Below, in pieces: positions 17,808 to 27,504 of a stretch of 64,000 bases of DNA. The DNA comes from JARFQH01 sp963825595 (lineage in GTDB: Bacteria > Desulfobacterota > Desulfobacteria > Desulfobacterales > SG8-13). The translations under genes were made by a program, and so were the position numbers. A model generated the notes under the pieces. The model was not told where the DNA came from. It made no database searches and saw only the letters and a list, made by a program, of their open reading frames with translations. Location: NCBI GenBank assembly GCA_963825595.1, contig CAWGUE010000013.1, positions 124,001 to 188,000 on the forward strand. The letters are read 5' to 3'. Positions within the stretch are counted from its first letter, which is position 1. Each line of letters opens with the position of its first letter.

Positions 17808-18410
17808 ATGACCAACCAATATGTAGTGCCAAGGCCGCAACCGACCGATCCGGTTCGCAGACGTTTTCTCAAGTTGTCCATCTGTGCTGGAATTACTTTT
17901 CTGTCTCCGATTAATGTCTTCTCATCTATTCCGGATTTTAGCGCCCGGGAGAAGTCTCTATCGCTCTATAACCCGACAACCCGCGAAACTGTCTCCACGA
18001 TTTACTGGATTAATGGCCATTATGTACCGGATGCGTTGGCAGATATCAACCATATCATGCGCGACCATCGGACAAATGAGGTCAAACCGATTGATAGGGG
18101 GTTGCTGAATATGATGCATACCCTTAAAAGAAAACTGGATTGCGATAAACCATTTCATGTCATTTCGGGGTATCGCTGCCGCAAAACAAACGAACTTCTG
18201 CGACGCAGAGGCAGGAAGGCTGCCCGCAACAGCTTTCATCTGACCGGCGAGGCGGTTGACATCCGCCTGCCTGACTGTCGATTATCCGCTTTGCGAACGG
18301 CAGCCCTCGAGATTAAGGGCGGCGGCGTTGGATACAATCCTTATGAAAATTTTGTCCATATAGACGTCGGACCGATCCGTTACTGGTCATACAAACGTAA
18401 AAAGAAATAA
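17808..18410 (+). CDS. Tat-exported DUF882/YcbK-type peptidoglycan peptidase
   Basis: A 200-residue protein with a twin-arginine signal (RRRFLKLS at 17-24, then a hydrophobic stretch). The DUF882 (peptidase M15-like) zinc site shows H144 and D151 in FHLTGEAVDIR and H184 in HIDVG. YcbK/MepK relatives are murein endopeptidases cleaving peptide cross-links in the periplasm. In gamma-proteobacteria a YcbB-type L,D-transpeptidase is adjacent; none is seen here. AAGAGATA precedes the ATG. Confidence in the fold and export route is high; the exact bond cut is inferred. Confidence 0.88.
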   Translation: MTNQYVVPRPQPTDPVRRRFLKLSICAGITFLSPINVFSSIPDFSAREKSLSLYNPTTRETVSTIYWINGHYVPDALADINHIMRDHRTNEVKPIDRGLLNMMHTLKRKLDCDKPFHVISGYRCRKTNELLRRRGRKAARNSFHLTGEAVDIRLPDCRLSALRTAALEIKGGGVGYNPYENFVHIDVGPIRYWSYKRKKK

Positions 18411-18460
18411 CCAACATCCGCCGACCCGAGAAACCCCTCTCGCCCATCTCCCAGCCAACC

Positions 18461-18607
18461 TTAACAGGCTGTTGAAAAACTGTTACACTCGACAATACGG
18501 CGTTAAAATCCTCCTCATAAAGATAATTTATACCCATAAACTCCGCTTTTTCGTCGGATTTTGCCTTGTCTTGACGGCGCTCATAACGTTTTTCAACACC
18601 CTGTTAA
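18461..18607. mobile_element. 147-bp MITE-like element with 20-bp terminal inverted repeats
   Basis: The ends are TTAACAGGCTGTTGAAAAAC and the complement of TTAACAGGGTGTTGAAAAAC, 19 of 20 bases matching. Each end begins with TTAA, compatible with TTAA target duplication. The interior has no gene. A solitary, diverged copy of one end occurs at 28733-28752. Mobilisation by a transposase elsewhere in the genome is inferred. Confidence 0.65.
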
Positions 18608-19767
18608 TGTCGATCCTGAAATAAATGCCCTCTTTTGTATATACTGACAAAAATTGTCACTTCATTTTTGGCTCCTGTCGGCTGATTCTCGTGAAAGCCT
18701 TATATCAATTATATCATACTGTAATATTTACTAAATTAATGATAAAAGGTTTTTTTATTCTTGTACCATATGCAAGTATTTCGTCATTTTAGTAAGGGGT
18801 GAACATCAAACCGATGCTTTGATTAGATTCTGATTTGGTTGAATCGACGGTCCGCCGATCGGAATCGACCGCGTTTGGCCAAAAAGTAAAATAATATAAT
18901 TATCGTTATATTACAGAATGTTGTAAGGTTAATTCCCTTTTCTTTGTTGGCTTGGAGACGCTTTTGGACTGCCAGATGTTGAAATAATTAGCGATTATGA
19001 CGCTTTAGGGCAAACTCGTTGACGAATTTTGTCAGTTTTTTTCCTGAATACCTTTAGGGTCCCAGGGGGTACTATCTATAACTATAAGTAAATTATATAC
19101 ATTTATATTTATGTATTACTTGGCATACTTGTTGTATATAATACTGACGAAACCAGGAAAAATGACACACGGTTAAGCGTTCTTTGAAACAAAGACAATT
19201 TTGGCTTCTCGAGTGTGCGTGCATCTTCCTGACGGGCATCCAAAGCAAACCCAGCTGTGCACCGTGCGAGAATAACGGCATTCCGGAAGCCCTATTTTCC
19301 ATACCCCATAAACAGTTCGGATAACGCCGGTGACAGCAAATTAATAAGGCACCATCCGGGCTGTTTTTTTTTGATTAATTCCCTTCAGCATTACGAGAGC
19401 GAACGCGTTCAGCGGATGTCGCTGACCAACCTTTTCATCCCAGAGGAAGCAAGCGGCGAACCGTGCATCCTAAAATTTTCCGGTCAAACCGAACGGGCCA
19501 TCCCATCCGCCCGCAATCCGACACGCCGAATACCTGAGCATTTGTCTGTGCCGGGTGGTTATATAGGGGTTGCTAAAAAAATGTTCCGTTTTTCGAAGTT
19601 TTTTTCTACGATCCCTCAGACCACCTAATCGTAATTCGGAATTTAATGATGAAAAGCGCTATAATAGTGCGAATGACAAACCTCGACCCGGCTTGACGAA
19701 ATATTCGAAGATCTTATTTTGAAAAAGTCATCGAAATTTGAAAAATTCTTAAAGATTGAGCAGAATA
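18608..19767. other. AT-rich non-coding stretch
   Basis: About 1.1 kb without a credible gene. Homopolymer-rich segments and repeated TATA-like words (for example near 19081-19145) occur. A possible frame at 19257-19628 has no family resemblance or ribosome site. Confidence 0.35.
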
Positions 19768-20085
19768 ATGTTGAAAGGATATCAAAAAAAGTATCTCAAA
19801 GGGTTGGCTCATCACTTGAAACCGGTGGTTTTAATCGGCCAGAATGGACTTACTGATACGGTGGTCCGCAGTGCGATTGAGGCTTTGAAAAAACATGAAT
19901 TGATCAAAGTAAAATTTATTGACCACAAGGAAAAAGAACAAAAAAAGGGCGTCGTTGAGGCCCTCGGGCAGCAGACCCAATCCGATCTGGTCGGTCTGAT
20001 CGGTCATATGGCCATTTTTTTCAAACCGCACCCTGATCCCGCGAAACGCCTGATCTCACTTCCAAGCAAATCAGTGTCCGAGTAG
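19768..20085 (+). CDS. yhbY: YhbY/CRS1-YhbY (CRM) RNA-binding protein
   Basis: A 105-residue CRM-domain protein with the typical start LKGYQKKYLKGLAHHLKPVVLIGQNGLT and a following KHELIKVKF strand. The G-x-x-G-like IGQNG loop contacts RNA. YhbY associates with the large ribosomal subunit precursor. The ATG is preferred over an in-frame TTG twelve bases upstream because conserved homology begins at MLKGYQ. It is monocistronic here, followed by a dispersed repeat cluster. Confidence 0.9.
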   Translation: MLKGYQKKYLKGLAHHLKPVVLIGQNGLTDTVVRSAIEALKKHELIKVKFIDHKEKEQKKGVVEALGQQTQSDLVGLIGHMAIFFKPHPDPAKRLISLPSKSVSE

Positions 20086-20109
20086 AACCAACGCTTCCCT
20101 TCCACGAAT

Positions 20110-20208
20110 GGTTTAAAGAAGCCATCTCGAGAAAGTCTTATCGCCCGATCCGCCAGAGTCCTCCAAGGGCGGATAAATTCTCCAGAGGTTTACCCGCCTC
20201 AGGCGGGC
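20110..20208. repeat. Dispersed repeat, module A (copy 1)
   Basis: The reverse complement of this segment matches 56793-56876 closely. Matching blocks include the palindromic CCCGCCTGAGGCGGG core, the GTAAACCTCTGG block, GATCGGGCG and GAGATGG-TTCT. The copies differ by small gaps. It lies downstream of yhbY. Confidence 0.6.
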
Positions 20209-20238
20209 GGGAAAGTCTCGGCGTTTGGCTCTCGCTTT

Positions 20239-20290
20239 GGCAGAGGCGCAGGGTCCCTTCCCGCGCCTCTGCGGACATACTTGAGTATAT
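20239..20290. repeat. Dispersed repeat, module B (copy 1)
   Basis: Closely matches 62750-62801 in the same orientation: GGCAG, CGCAGGG, CCCTT, GCGCC, then CTGCGGACATA. It abuts module A here but stands alone at the other site, so the two modules move or persist separately. Confidence 0.55.
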
Positions 20291-20439
20291 CTGCGGAATG
20301 TGACCCACATGCTGTGTTGGATCGGACGGGAAATCCCGCGCAGCGGGGACCCTCAGTCCCGCCTTTATCTCGACCGAAAATCCTCATTTTGAGATCGCTT
20401 CTAAACCAAAGTATTCTGCCGGATTCGTCAGGCATAGGA

Positions 20440-21570
20440 TTACTCTTGATATGCTTCTGCACCGGCGTCTACCCGCTTGTATATGATCAGGCGGTCTCCA
20501 GGGTGTATGTGGTGTCGAGGATTGAGATTGTTCCAAATCAGCAGCGCCGGCAACGGCACCTGAAACATTTCGGCAATGCTGGAGAGGTTGTCACCGGACT
20601 TGACAATGTAGACATGGTCATCGGGTTTTTTTCGCCAGGCAGCGAGAGCCTCTTGATAACGCGCTTCGAATCCTGCGCCTGCACCTTTCGGGACGAGAAT
20701 CTTGTGTATCCCGGGTGCCATGTAATGCCCCCGGATATCCGGGTTCAAGTCTTTCATCTTCTTAAAGTCGATTCCAGCAGCTTGAGCGAGGACTCTGATC
20801 GGCGTTCTGCGATGGCATTGCACCGATATTTCGTCGAATTCAAACGGCTTGTAGAGATCGTTGTCGTTCAGGTAGAACCCGTATTTCTCAGGGTTTTTCA
20901 GAATCAGCTTGGCCGATATGATGCGAAATAGGTATCGCTGGGTTTCCAGCGGCAGGTACAAACGGTAATAATCATTGACTTCCTGGAGCAAGATTTCTGA
21001 TTTGAGCCCCTCCTCTCCCATGTTGTATCCAGCGGCGGCCAGGCTCCAGGAGTGAAATTCGTTGTATAGAACTTTAAAATAATTGATCGCGGCCCGGGTT
21101 GACTTGTAGATGCTGCGTCGCTCGTCGAGATCGGCGTTAACAGACAGCCCGTATTTTCGGCCGGTGGTTTGAATAAACTGCCAAAATCCGATGGCGCCTG
21201 CCGGAGAGCCGGCGTGCGGTCGCAGGGCACTCTCTGCAAAAGCCACATACTTCAGATCATCCGGCATACCGTTTGCAGCGAGCTCTTTTTCGATGAACGG
21301 CAGATATCGTGGAGAACGTTTGAGCCAGAGGATGACCTGGGGCCGATCTGCCAGAGTGAGAAGCAGTTCTTTCTCCAACCGTTCGCGTACATCCGGATTG
21401 TCGAGCGGTATTGGCTCGCCGCAAAAATCGAGTGGCGGTTGAATCCGGATACTCGAAATCAGAGAGGGGGTGACTTCCCGATCTGGTGGTCTCTCGATTT
21501 CATTGGCTTGAGTGACACCTGCCAAAAAAAGGAGTCCAACGGTCAGAATGGTTTTCCGAATCTTTTTCAT
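20440..21570 (-). CDS. MltD-like lytic transglycosylase with LysM
   Basis: A 376-residue exported protein. A signal peptide (about 1-22) precedes an SLT domain whose catalytic glutamate is E113 in AFAESAL, followed by GAIGFWQFIQTTG and an AAAGYNMGEEG block. One LysM module lies at about 318-365 (YIVKSGDNLSSIAEMF...NNLNPRHHIHPGDRLIIY) and binds peptidoglycan glycan chains. It cuts murein by forming 1,6-anhydroMurNAc ends in the periplasm. E. coli MltD carries two LysM repeats; this one has a single repeat. It is upstream of nothing on its strand and stands after the GDT1-type gene. Confidence 0.9.
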   Translation of the reverse strand: MKKIRKTILTVGLLFLAGVTQANEIERPPDREVTPSLISSIRIQPPLDFCGEPIPLDNPDVRERLEKELLLTLADRPQVILWLKRSPRYLPFIEKELAANGMPDDLKYVAFAESALRPHAGSPAGAIGFWQFIQTTGRKYGLSVNADLDERRSIYKSTRAAINYFKVLYNEFHSWSLAAAGYNMGEEGLKSEILLQEVNDYYRLYLPLETQRYLFRIISAKLILKNPEKYGFYLNDNDLYKPFEFDEISVQCHRRTPIRVLAQAAGIDFKKMKDLNPDIRGHYMAPGIHKILVPKGAGAGFEARYQEALAAWRKKPDDHVYIVKSGDNLSSIAEMFQVPLPALLIWNNLNPRHHIHPGDRLIIYKRVDAGAEAYQE

Positions 21571-21655
21571 AATTTATCACATACCGGAGATTTCGCTGCC
21601 AGCGTTGACCATTGGCAACGCACAGGGGAGCATGCCAAAATTTTCGAAGACTGTC

Positions 21656-21943
21656 TCAGGTGGTTGTGACGCGAAATGCCGACACCAGTGTCCAGACGCC
21701 AGCCGCCAGGAAAAAAATGCCGGCACCGAATTTGATGTAATGCGGGGGTATGAACCTGCTGATCGTTCCTCCAAGAAAAACGGCAATCAGCGCGCTGAGA
21801 ACAAGGGCGGCAGCCGAGCCGATGAAAACCGAAAACTTGGGATCGCAATCGGCGGATAAGCAGAAGGTGGCCAGTTGGGTCTTATCTCCCAGCTCAGCCA
21901 GAAATACCATGCCAAAAGTCATCCACATTATCTTATAATCCAT
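21656..21943 (-). CDS. GDT1/TMEM165-family (UPF0016) half-size membrane protein
   Basis: A 95-residue protein with three hydrophobic segments and a single copy of the signature E-x-G-D-K-T (FLAELGDKTQLATF) that binds divalent cations. Full-length relatives carry two such repeats in about 200 residues. Single-repeat proteins are thought to pair as dimers or heterodimers. Homologues export Mn2+ or exchange Ca2+/Mn2+ against protons. The second half is absent from both flanks, so a homodimer is the simplest model. Confidence 0.85.
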   Translation of the reverse strand: MDYKIMWMTFGMVFLAELGDKTQLATFCLSADCDPKFSVFIGSAAALVLSALIAVFLGGTISRFIPPHYIKFGAGIFFLAAGVWTLVSAFRVTTT

Positions 21944-22090
21944 CGAATGCCTCCGATCGTATCTCTGATGTTTGCCAACACCCCGTCAAATCGATGTTTG
22001 ACCGGTCGGCGCCATAATAACGCCGACGTGCGTTTGTGGGTGCTGACTTCTCACGCTGTCACAAATATGAAAACATGAAGCCAAATTGTA

Positions 22091-24112
22091 TCAGTCTGTC
22101 ATCAACTGTCGGGCTTTCTGATATACGTTATCGGCAGTCATGCCGAATTTTTCCATTACAGCCGCTCCCGGAGCCGACGTACCGAAATCCCGGATGCCGA
22201 TCACCGCGCCGGCACAGCCCACATACCTTTCCCAGCCGAATGTTTGGCCGGCCTCGATGGCGATGCGTCGGGAAACATCCGGGGGTAAGACCTTGTTTCT
22301 GTAACTGGTCGGCATTTTTTCAAACAGTTCCCAGCTGGGCATGCTGACGACTCGAGCTTTGATCTTCTCGTCCGCCAGTTTCTGCTGGGCCGACAGAGCC
22401 AGGTGAACTTCTGATCCTGATGCGATCAGAATCAGATCCGGTCTACCGTCCGAATCAGACAGGATGTAAGCGCCATTCTTCACACCCGTGGCCTGAGCGT
22501 AATGCGTACGATCCAAAATGGGGAGCTTTTGACGGCTCAAAATTAACGCGACCGGACCGGTGTTGCGAACCGCCTGACGCCAAGCTTCGGCCGTTTCAGT
22601 GGCATCAGCCGGCCGGATGATCGTCAATCGCGGGATAATCCTCAAGGAAGCCAGATGTTCGATCGGCTGGTGGGTCGGGCCATCTTCGCCCACGGCCACG
22701 CTGTCGTGTGTGAAGACATAGATTACCGAGAGGTTCATCAAACAGGCCAGACGAATTGCCGGCCGCATGTAATCGGCAAACACCAGAAATGTCCCGCCGT
22801 ACGGCCGTATGCCGTTGTGGAGAAACATGCCGTTCATGATCCCACCCATGGCGTGCTCGCGGACGCCAAAACGCACGTTACGTCCCGTCCAGGAATCGCG
22901 TTGAAATACAGGAACACCTTCGATAAACGTTTTATTTGAAGGCGCCAAATCGGCGGAGCCGCCGACGAGTGTTGGCAGTGTGGGCGCCAGGGCGTTCAGG
23001 ACCCGACCGGATGCCGCCCGCGTGGCCAAGGGGCCATCAGCCGGCGTGAAATCCGGTATCTCGGCGTCCCAGCCCTCAGGCAGAAAGCCGCTGATGGCAT
23101 TTACCCAGCCCTCAGCCAGGTCGGGATAGGTTTCTTTATATGTTTTGAATTTCTTCTGCCATTCAGCTTCATCCCGTTTACCCTTTGCTACGACTTGACG
23201 ACATTGCGCGAGTACTTCATCGGGGATGCAGAATTCGACATCCGGTGGGCATCCCAGGCATTCTTTGGTCAAGCAGACTTCTTCGGCGCCCAGGGGGGCA
23301 CCGTGCGCGTCGGCCGAGCCCTGTTTGTTCGGGCTTCCATAGGCAATCTCCGTGCGCATGATGATCAGAGACGGCCGCTTTGTTTCCGCCTTTGCCTTCC
23401 GAAGCGCCTCTTCGATAGCCGTCAGGTCGTTGCCGTCGCTGATGGTAAGGACATGCCAATTGTAGGCCGTGAATCGCTGGGCGACATCTTCGGTGAATGT
23501 AATCTCGGTGCTGCCTTCAATTGAGATTTTGTTGTCATCGTAGATGCAGATCAATCTATATAGCCCCATGTGGCCGGCCAATGAGGCGGCTTCAGAGGAA
23601 ATGCCTTCCATCATGTCCCCGTCGCCACACATCATATACGTATAATGGTCGATAATGTCATTACCTTCGCGGTTGTAAACAGACGCCAGGTGTCGCTCGG
23701 CCATGGCCATTCCCACCGCATTGGCAAAACCCTGGCCCAGGGGACCGGTGGTTGTTTCTACGCCTGGTGTATGACCAAATTCCGGATGGCCGGGCGTTCT
23801 GCTGTCCATCTGGCGGAATGCTTTTAAGTCGTCGAGTTCCAGGTCGTACCCGGTCAGATAGAGAATGCTGTATAGCAGCATCGACGCATGGCCACCGGAG
23901 AGGACGAAACGATCACGATCGAGCCAATCCGGATTTTTGGGATTATGTCTCATGATACGGGTTAGAAGAACATAAACGGCCGGAGCAAGGCCCATTGGGG
24001 CGCCGGGATGGCCGGAATTGGCTTTTTGGATGGCATCGATCGATAGTGTTCGTATTGTGTTGGCGCAGAGTGTGTGGATGTCGAGCTGACGATTCTGTAG
24101 AACATCATTCAT
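22091..24112 (-). CDS. tkt: Transketolase
   Basis: A full-length 673-residue transketolase of the pentose phosphate/Calvin pathway. It transfers a two-carbon ketol unit between sugar phosphates using thiamine diphosphate. Visible motifs are SGHPGAPMG near the N-terminus, GGHASML, the TPP motif CGDGDMMEGISSEAASLAGH...NKISIEGST, the pyrimidine-domain GVREHAMGGIMNG, and DSVAVGEDGPTHQP. The start is set at MNDVLQ because AAAGGAGG lies about ten bases upstream; a longer frame exists but adds a non-homologous stretch. Single gene, no operon partner. Confidence 0.95.
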   Translation of the reverse strand: MNDVLQNRQLDIHTLCANTIRTLSIDAIQKANSGHPGAPMGLAPAVYVLLTRIMRHNPKNPDWLDRDRFVLSGGHASMLLYSILYLTGYDLELDDLKAFRQMDSRTPGHPEFGHTPGVETTTGPLGQGFANAVGMAMAERHLASVYNREGNDIIDHYTYMMCGDGDMMEGISSEAASLAGHMGLYRLICIYDDNKISIEGSTEITFTEDVAQRFTAYNWHVLTISDGNDLTAIEEALRKAKAETKRPSLIIMRTEIAYGSPNKQGSADAHGAPLGAEEVCLTKECLGCPPDVEFCIPDEVLAQCRQVVAKGKRDEAEWQKKFKTYKETYPDLAEGWVNAISGFLPEGWDAEIPDFTPADGPLATRAASGRVLNALAPTLPTLVGGSADLAPSNKTFIEGVPVFQRDSWTGRNVRFGVREHAMGGIMNGMFLHNGIRPYGGTFLVFADYMRPAIRLACLMNLSVIYVFTHDSVAVGEDGPTHQPIEHLASLRIIPRLTIIRPADATETAEAWRQAVRNTGPVALILSRQKLPILDRTHYAQATGVKNGAYILSDSDGRPDLILIASGSEVHLALSAQQKLADEKIKARVVSMPSWELFEKMPTSYRNKVLPPDVSRRIAIEAGQTFGWERYVGCAGAVIGIRDFGTSAPGAAVMEKFGMTADNVYQKARQLMTD

Positions 24113-24638
24113 CGCGATGGAATCCTCCTTTAATAATCCTCGGTAAACCCCCAGCTTTGCTGGGATGACTGCTAATTTATGACAATTGCTGGAGTTAACA
24201 AACACCTGAGATGGTGATGATTGTAAAATTCAATGACCGGCCGATTGCCTGAAATAGCGGTTTTGAAAGACCGCTTTGAGCGGTTCACAAGCCATTCCTC
24301 CGGCTTTGCCGGAGGTCACTGAATGCGTTAATCCGCTCTGGCTATTAGCATCCCAGCCCAAGTGAGGCAAGAGATTTAATCGCCAGAGTCGATCGATAAA
24401 TTGCCTTTTTTCGCCGGGTCCTGCCATGACGGAAGTCTCCGCAGGGGGGCGGTTGAGGCTTACGAATAAACTACAGGGTTGAGCGGCACCAGCGTTGTGG
24501 CAGCGTTGCCCAGCCCTGGTAAACCGCACATTTGGAGGGGTCACCTTCAAGGGAGCCATCAACCATACTTGGCTGGGCTCACGCTTTGGGCCAGAATAGT
24601 CAGAAAGCGGGGATAGACGATACGATGGAGAATTGCGG
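24113..24638. other. Intergenic region with hairpins
   Basis: Contains a perfect hairpin CCTCCGGC-TTT-GCCGGAGG at 24297-24315, not followed by a T-run. No gene seen. Confidence 0.4.
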
Positions 24639-25508
24639 CTATAGGGCGCGCATAAATTCCGGTTTCAACTTTACCTTACCCATTAGCGCGGCATCAATCA
24701 GTTCAAGGGTCGCTTCCTTTTCTTTGGGCATTCTGGCCTTTATCGGCAAATAATTGGAAGCATGGTTGGCGTGGAACAAGCCCCTGGTCAGGTGGGTGTG
24801 TTCGAGCATTGTCCGCAACTCCTGTAGCATTTCGATCGGTTCGATCATTTCGAATCGGCCGGCATCGAAATCTTGACATAAGGGAGTTCCGGGAATGAGC
24901 ATGAGGCTCAGGGCACCGACGTACGCCGGATCGATGGCTGAAAGGACCCGTCCGGTTTCACGCGCATGGATCGCGGAACGGTGTCGACCGGCAATGCCGA
25001 GCAGGACCGTAATCGACAATTTTAAACCGGCTTCTCCGGCTTTGCGGCCCATGTCAATCATTTCCGAGGCCGTCGATCCTTTGTTTATTGATTTCAGTGT
25101 CACATCATCACCGGTTTCAAGACCCATGTACGCAATACCCAGGCCATGAGCCTGCAGTTCCTTCAGCTCCTCGACACGCTTCATTTTCAGACTTTTTGCA
25201 TTGGCATAAAGTCCCACGCGGGTTACCCAAGGGAGCTTCTCCTTTATGGCTTCCAGAATTCTCAACAGTCGGCGATGGGGGATGATCAGTGCATCGCCGT
25301 CGCAAAGAAACACGCGGCGTTGATTTTTACAATACCGGGCGGCAAAGTCGATATCCTCCCAAATGACTTCGTCGGGCTTTATTCGAAAGCGCTCCCCGCG
25401 ATAGGTCCCGCAGAAGGTGCACTTGTTGCGTGAGCATCCGACGGTAACCTGCAGCAGAATGCTGTTGGCCTCGCTCGGTGGTCGAATAATGTTTCCTTCG
25501 TAATGCAT
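24639..25508 (-). CDS. Radical SAM protein
   Basis: A 289-residue radical SAM enzyme. The 4Fe-4S cluster cysteines are C25, C30 and C33 (CSRNKCTFC), spaced C-x4-C-x2-C, followed by a RIKPDEV segment and a LCDGDALIIP strand of the TIM-barrel core. YMGLETGDD is the SAM-contacting strand typical of the Elp3/MiaB/HemN-like branch. The C-terminal half lacks additional cluster motifs, so no auxiliary cluster. The substrate is unknown. Upstream base composition is ordinary and there is no clear partner gene. Confidence 0.85.
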   Translation of the reverse strand: MHYEGNIIRPPSEANSILLQVTVGCSRNKCTFCGTYRGERFRIKPDEVIWEDIDFAARYCKNQRRVFLCDGDALIIPHRRLLRILEAIKEKLPWVTRVGLYANAKSLKMKRVEELKELQAHGLGIAYMGLETGDDVTLKSINKGSTASEMIDMGRKAGEAGLKLSITVLLGIAGRHRSAIHARETGRVLSAIDPAYVGALSLMLIPGTPLCQDFDAGRFEMIEPIEMLQELRTMLEHTHLTRGLFHANHASNYLPIKARMPKEKEATLELIDAALMGKVKLKPEFMRAL

Positions 25509-25642
25509 CGGGGATACTCCTTTGATCGTTCAGATCTGCTGGAAAATTTTCATGAAATATGCGGGTGAACGTCCTGATCTAAAGCAATGGATAAGGCACG
25601 AAAATTCAGAATCGATGAACGGATTCAACCGGATCCCTTCGG

Positions 25643-25921
25643 CTACCTTGTGTGGTCCGGCGGCTCGCATTCTTTTTTTATGGCGTCATCCTTGATAAAA
25701 TCATAAAAACTTCCGGTATATGAGCACTGGATGATTTCTTTGATATTGCGAATAAGGTATTCTCTGGTTACGGTTTCTCCGTCATTCTTTAAGCGAAAGG
25801 CCAGTAAATGCTGGAGTTTTTTGTCCCGTTTTTCACGGTCCGGGATCAATCGCATAATCCTTTGAAGCATTCCTTTCAGCGGATCTTGCCGATCTTGCAG
25901 TACGATAATTTTCCGCGGCAT
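25643..25921 (-). CDS. Small conserved-looking hypothetical protein
   Basis: A 92-residue, highly charged and basic protein with no signal or membrane segment. GGGGGAA lies before the chosen ATG. The pattern of alternating hydrophobic and basic residues suggests an all-helical fold, perhaps nucleic-acid-binding. No family recognised. It stands alone between a radical SAM gene and a zinc-ribbon gene. Confidence 0.5.
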   Translation of the reverse strand: MPRKIIVLQDRQDPLKGMLQRIMRLIPDREKRDKKLQHLLAFRLKNDGETVTREYLIRNIKEIIQCSYTGSFYDFIKDDAIKKECEPPDHTR

Positions 25922-26343
25922 GGTTCGTTCCCCCGAGTCCACCCGAGCGCCGATGTGTTACATGATGCTGAGGGGTTGTTTCCGACATTGAAAGTAAGGG
26001 CTTTTTTACTTTATTCAACTCATCGCTCACATGAAGTGGTTTCAAAACCTTATATCACGTCCAGATACAAGGGTGGGCCGCTGAAAAAAGCAGCATACAT
26101 GGGCATATGTACTCAGTGCCCGGGACAGGGCTACCGGACACTGACCGCGGTGAACCACAACACCGCAAATGGGGCTTAGATGAGGTTTTGTTCCCCCGCC
26201 ATGGGCCTTTAACATCTGTGGTCCTTGAATAGACAATGCGCCTGATTGTCGGGTTGATAATGCTGTTGAGCTTGAGCGTTCTAAATGGTAAACTGCGAAC
26301 CTGGAAAAAATAATATTGGGAACCTGAATTCGGAGATTTAGTG
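25922..26343. other. Intergenic region
   Basis: About 420 bases, no feature recognised. Confidence 0.35.
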
Positions 26344-26730
26344 ATGAGCGACGAAAGACCAGAGGAGTTCGAAGAGGGCCAACCCGGCCATGATGATGAT
26401 TGGGAAAACCGGGTGCTGTGCAGCGACGGCAACTGCATAGGGGTGATTGGATCGGACGGCCGTTGCAAGGAGTGCGGTAAGCCCTACAAGGGTGAGCGAC
26501 CGGTTCCCACGCGTCAAACTCCCCAGCAACAAGACCCGCTGCAGCCAAGCCAGGATACCGAAGAATCCCTCGCACAAGAAGAGTCCCCAACGGAAGCGGC
26601 AGATGAGGCGGGTGGTTCGGATTGGGAAAACCGGGTTTTATGCAGCGACGGCAATTGTATTGGGGTGATCGGACCGAACGGCCATTGTAAGGAGTGTGGC
26701 AAACCCTATGAAAAGGATGCCGACGAATAG
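26344..26730 (+). CDS. Protein with two duplicated zinc-ribbon repeats
   Basis: A 128-residue acidic protein built from two nearly identical 29-residue units. Each unit reads DWENRVLCSDGNC, then IGVIG, then a CKECGKPY knuckle, joined by a Pro/Gln/Glu-rich linker of about 45 residues. Each unit has four cysteines in the pattern C-x4-C...C-x2-C and should bind one zinc. The near-identity at both protein and DNA level shows a recent internal duplication. It has no signal peptide. The function is unknown; similar single-knuckle proteins occur in anaerobic proteobacteria as far as I recall. A shared bidirectional terminator separates it from HU. Confidence 0.7.
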   Translation: MSDERPEEFEEGQPGHDDDWENRVLCSDGNCIGVIGSDGRCKECGKPYKGERPVPTRQTPQQQDPLQPSQDTEESLAQEESPTEAADEAGGSDWENRVLCSDGNCIGVIGPNGHCKECGKPYEKDADE

Positions 26731-26779
26731 CCTGATTCGATCACAGTGACCCACCGGGGGGCTTGTTCGCTCAGAAATG

Positions 26780-26822
26780 TAAAAGGCAGCGAATCCCGTC
26801 GAGCGGAATTGACTGCCTTTTA
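26780..26822. terminator. Bidirectional terminator between convergent genes
   Basis: TAAAAGGCAG and CTGCCTTTTA form a stem with A- and T-runs on both sides. It can serve the zinc-ribbon gene on one strand and HU on the other. Confidence 0.75.
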
Positions 26823-26850
26823 TGCATGGGGTAAGTGTTCCTGGTCCGGG

Positions 26851-27123
26851 TTACACCGCGTCTCTCAGTTTTTTGCCGGGCTTGAACTTTACGACGTTTT
26901 TGGCTTTGATTTTGATCATGGCACCGGTTTGCGGATTGCGGCCTTTTCGGGCTTTGCGGCGCGTTTTCATGAAAGTGCCGAAGCCAACCAGCGTTACCTT
27001 GCCGTCTTTTTTCTTCAGGGCCTTGCCGATGCTGTCCATGAATGAGTCGAGCGCTTTGCCCGCACCCACTTTGGAAATGTCTGCATCCTTAGCCATCTTT
27101 TCGATCAAATCTGCCTTAGTCAT
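26851..27123 (-). CDS. HU-family DNA-binding protein
   Basis: A complete 90-residue HU homologue: the N-terminal dimerisation helices (MTKADLIEKMAKDADISKVGAGKAL) and the DNA-binding arms (GFGTFMKTRRKARKGRNPQTG). It forms a dimer that bends DNA and organises the nucleoid. GGGGGAAA stands upstream of the ATG. It is the paralogue of the partial HU at the start of the window, with near-identical arm sequence. Confidence 0.95.
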   Translation of the reverse strand: MTKADLIEKMAKDADISKVGAGKALDSFMDSIGKALKKKDGKVTLVGFGTFMKTRRKARKGRNPQTGAMIKIKAKNVVKFKPGKKLRDAV

Positions 27124-27504
27124 CTGATTTCCCCCTTTTTTTGATTTTAGGTATATACTTCACAAACCCAATGTTCATGCGAATTTAATATATTCGTCCC
27201 GGAAAGTCAACATCTAAATGCCTATAAAATAAGGCTCTGTAGGGAAATACCGATCGAAAATACCCATAGAGAATGGACATGGACGCTTCGGCTTTCGAAT
27301 TCGGTTCAAATCAAAATGCACATGTGACTGCAAAGGTACCAAAACCATTGAATTTCCGCACCCAACCCGGTACATTGATAGATATTTTCTATCCATAGCA
27401 TTCCGAGATTTTTGTTTTCCATGTTGACATCTCATGTGCAACCCTTTATCAAAAATACTTTTCCTACGGAGAGAAATATCGGGGGAGTAACTCTGGAGTC
27501 GCAT

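Noticed and set aside
19257..19628. 123-codon frame in the AT-rich stretch
   Set aside because: Composition and lack of motif suggest a non-coding open stretch.
26042..26590. Minus-strand frame opposite the zinc-ribbon protein
   Set aside because: Antisense to a clearly coding gene with duplicated motifs.
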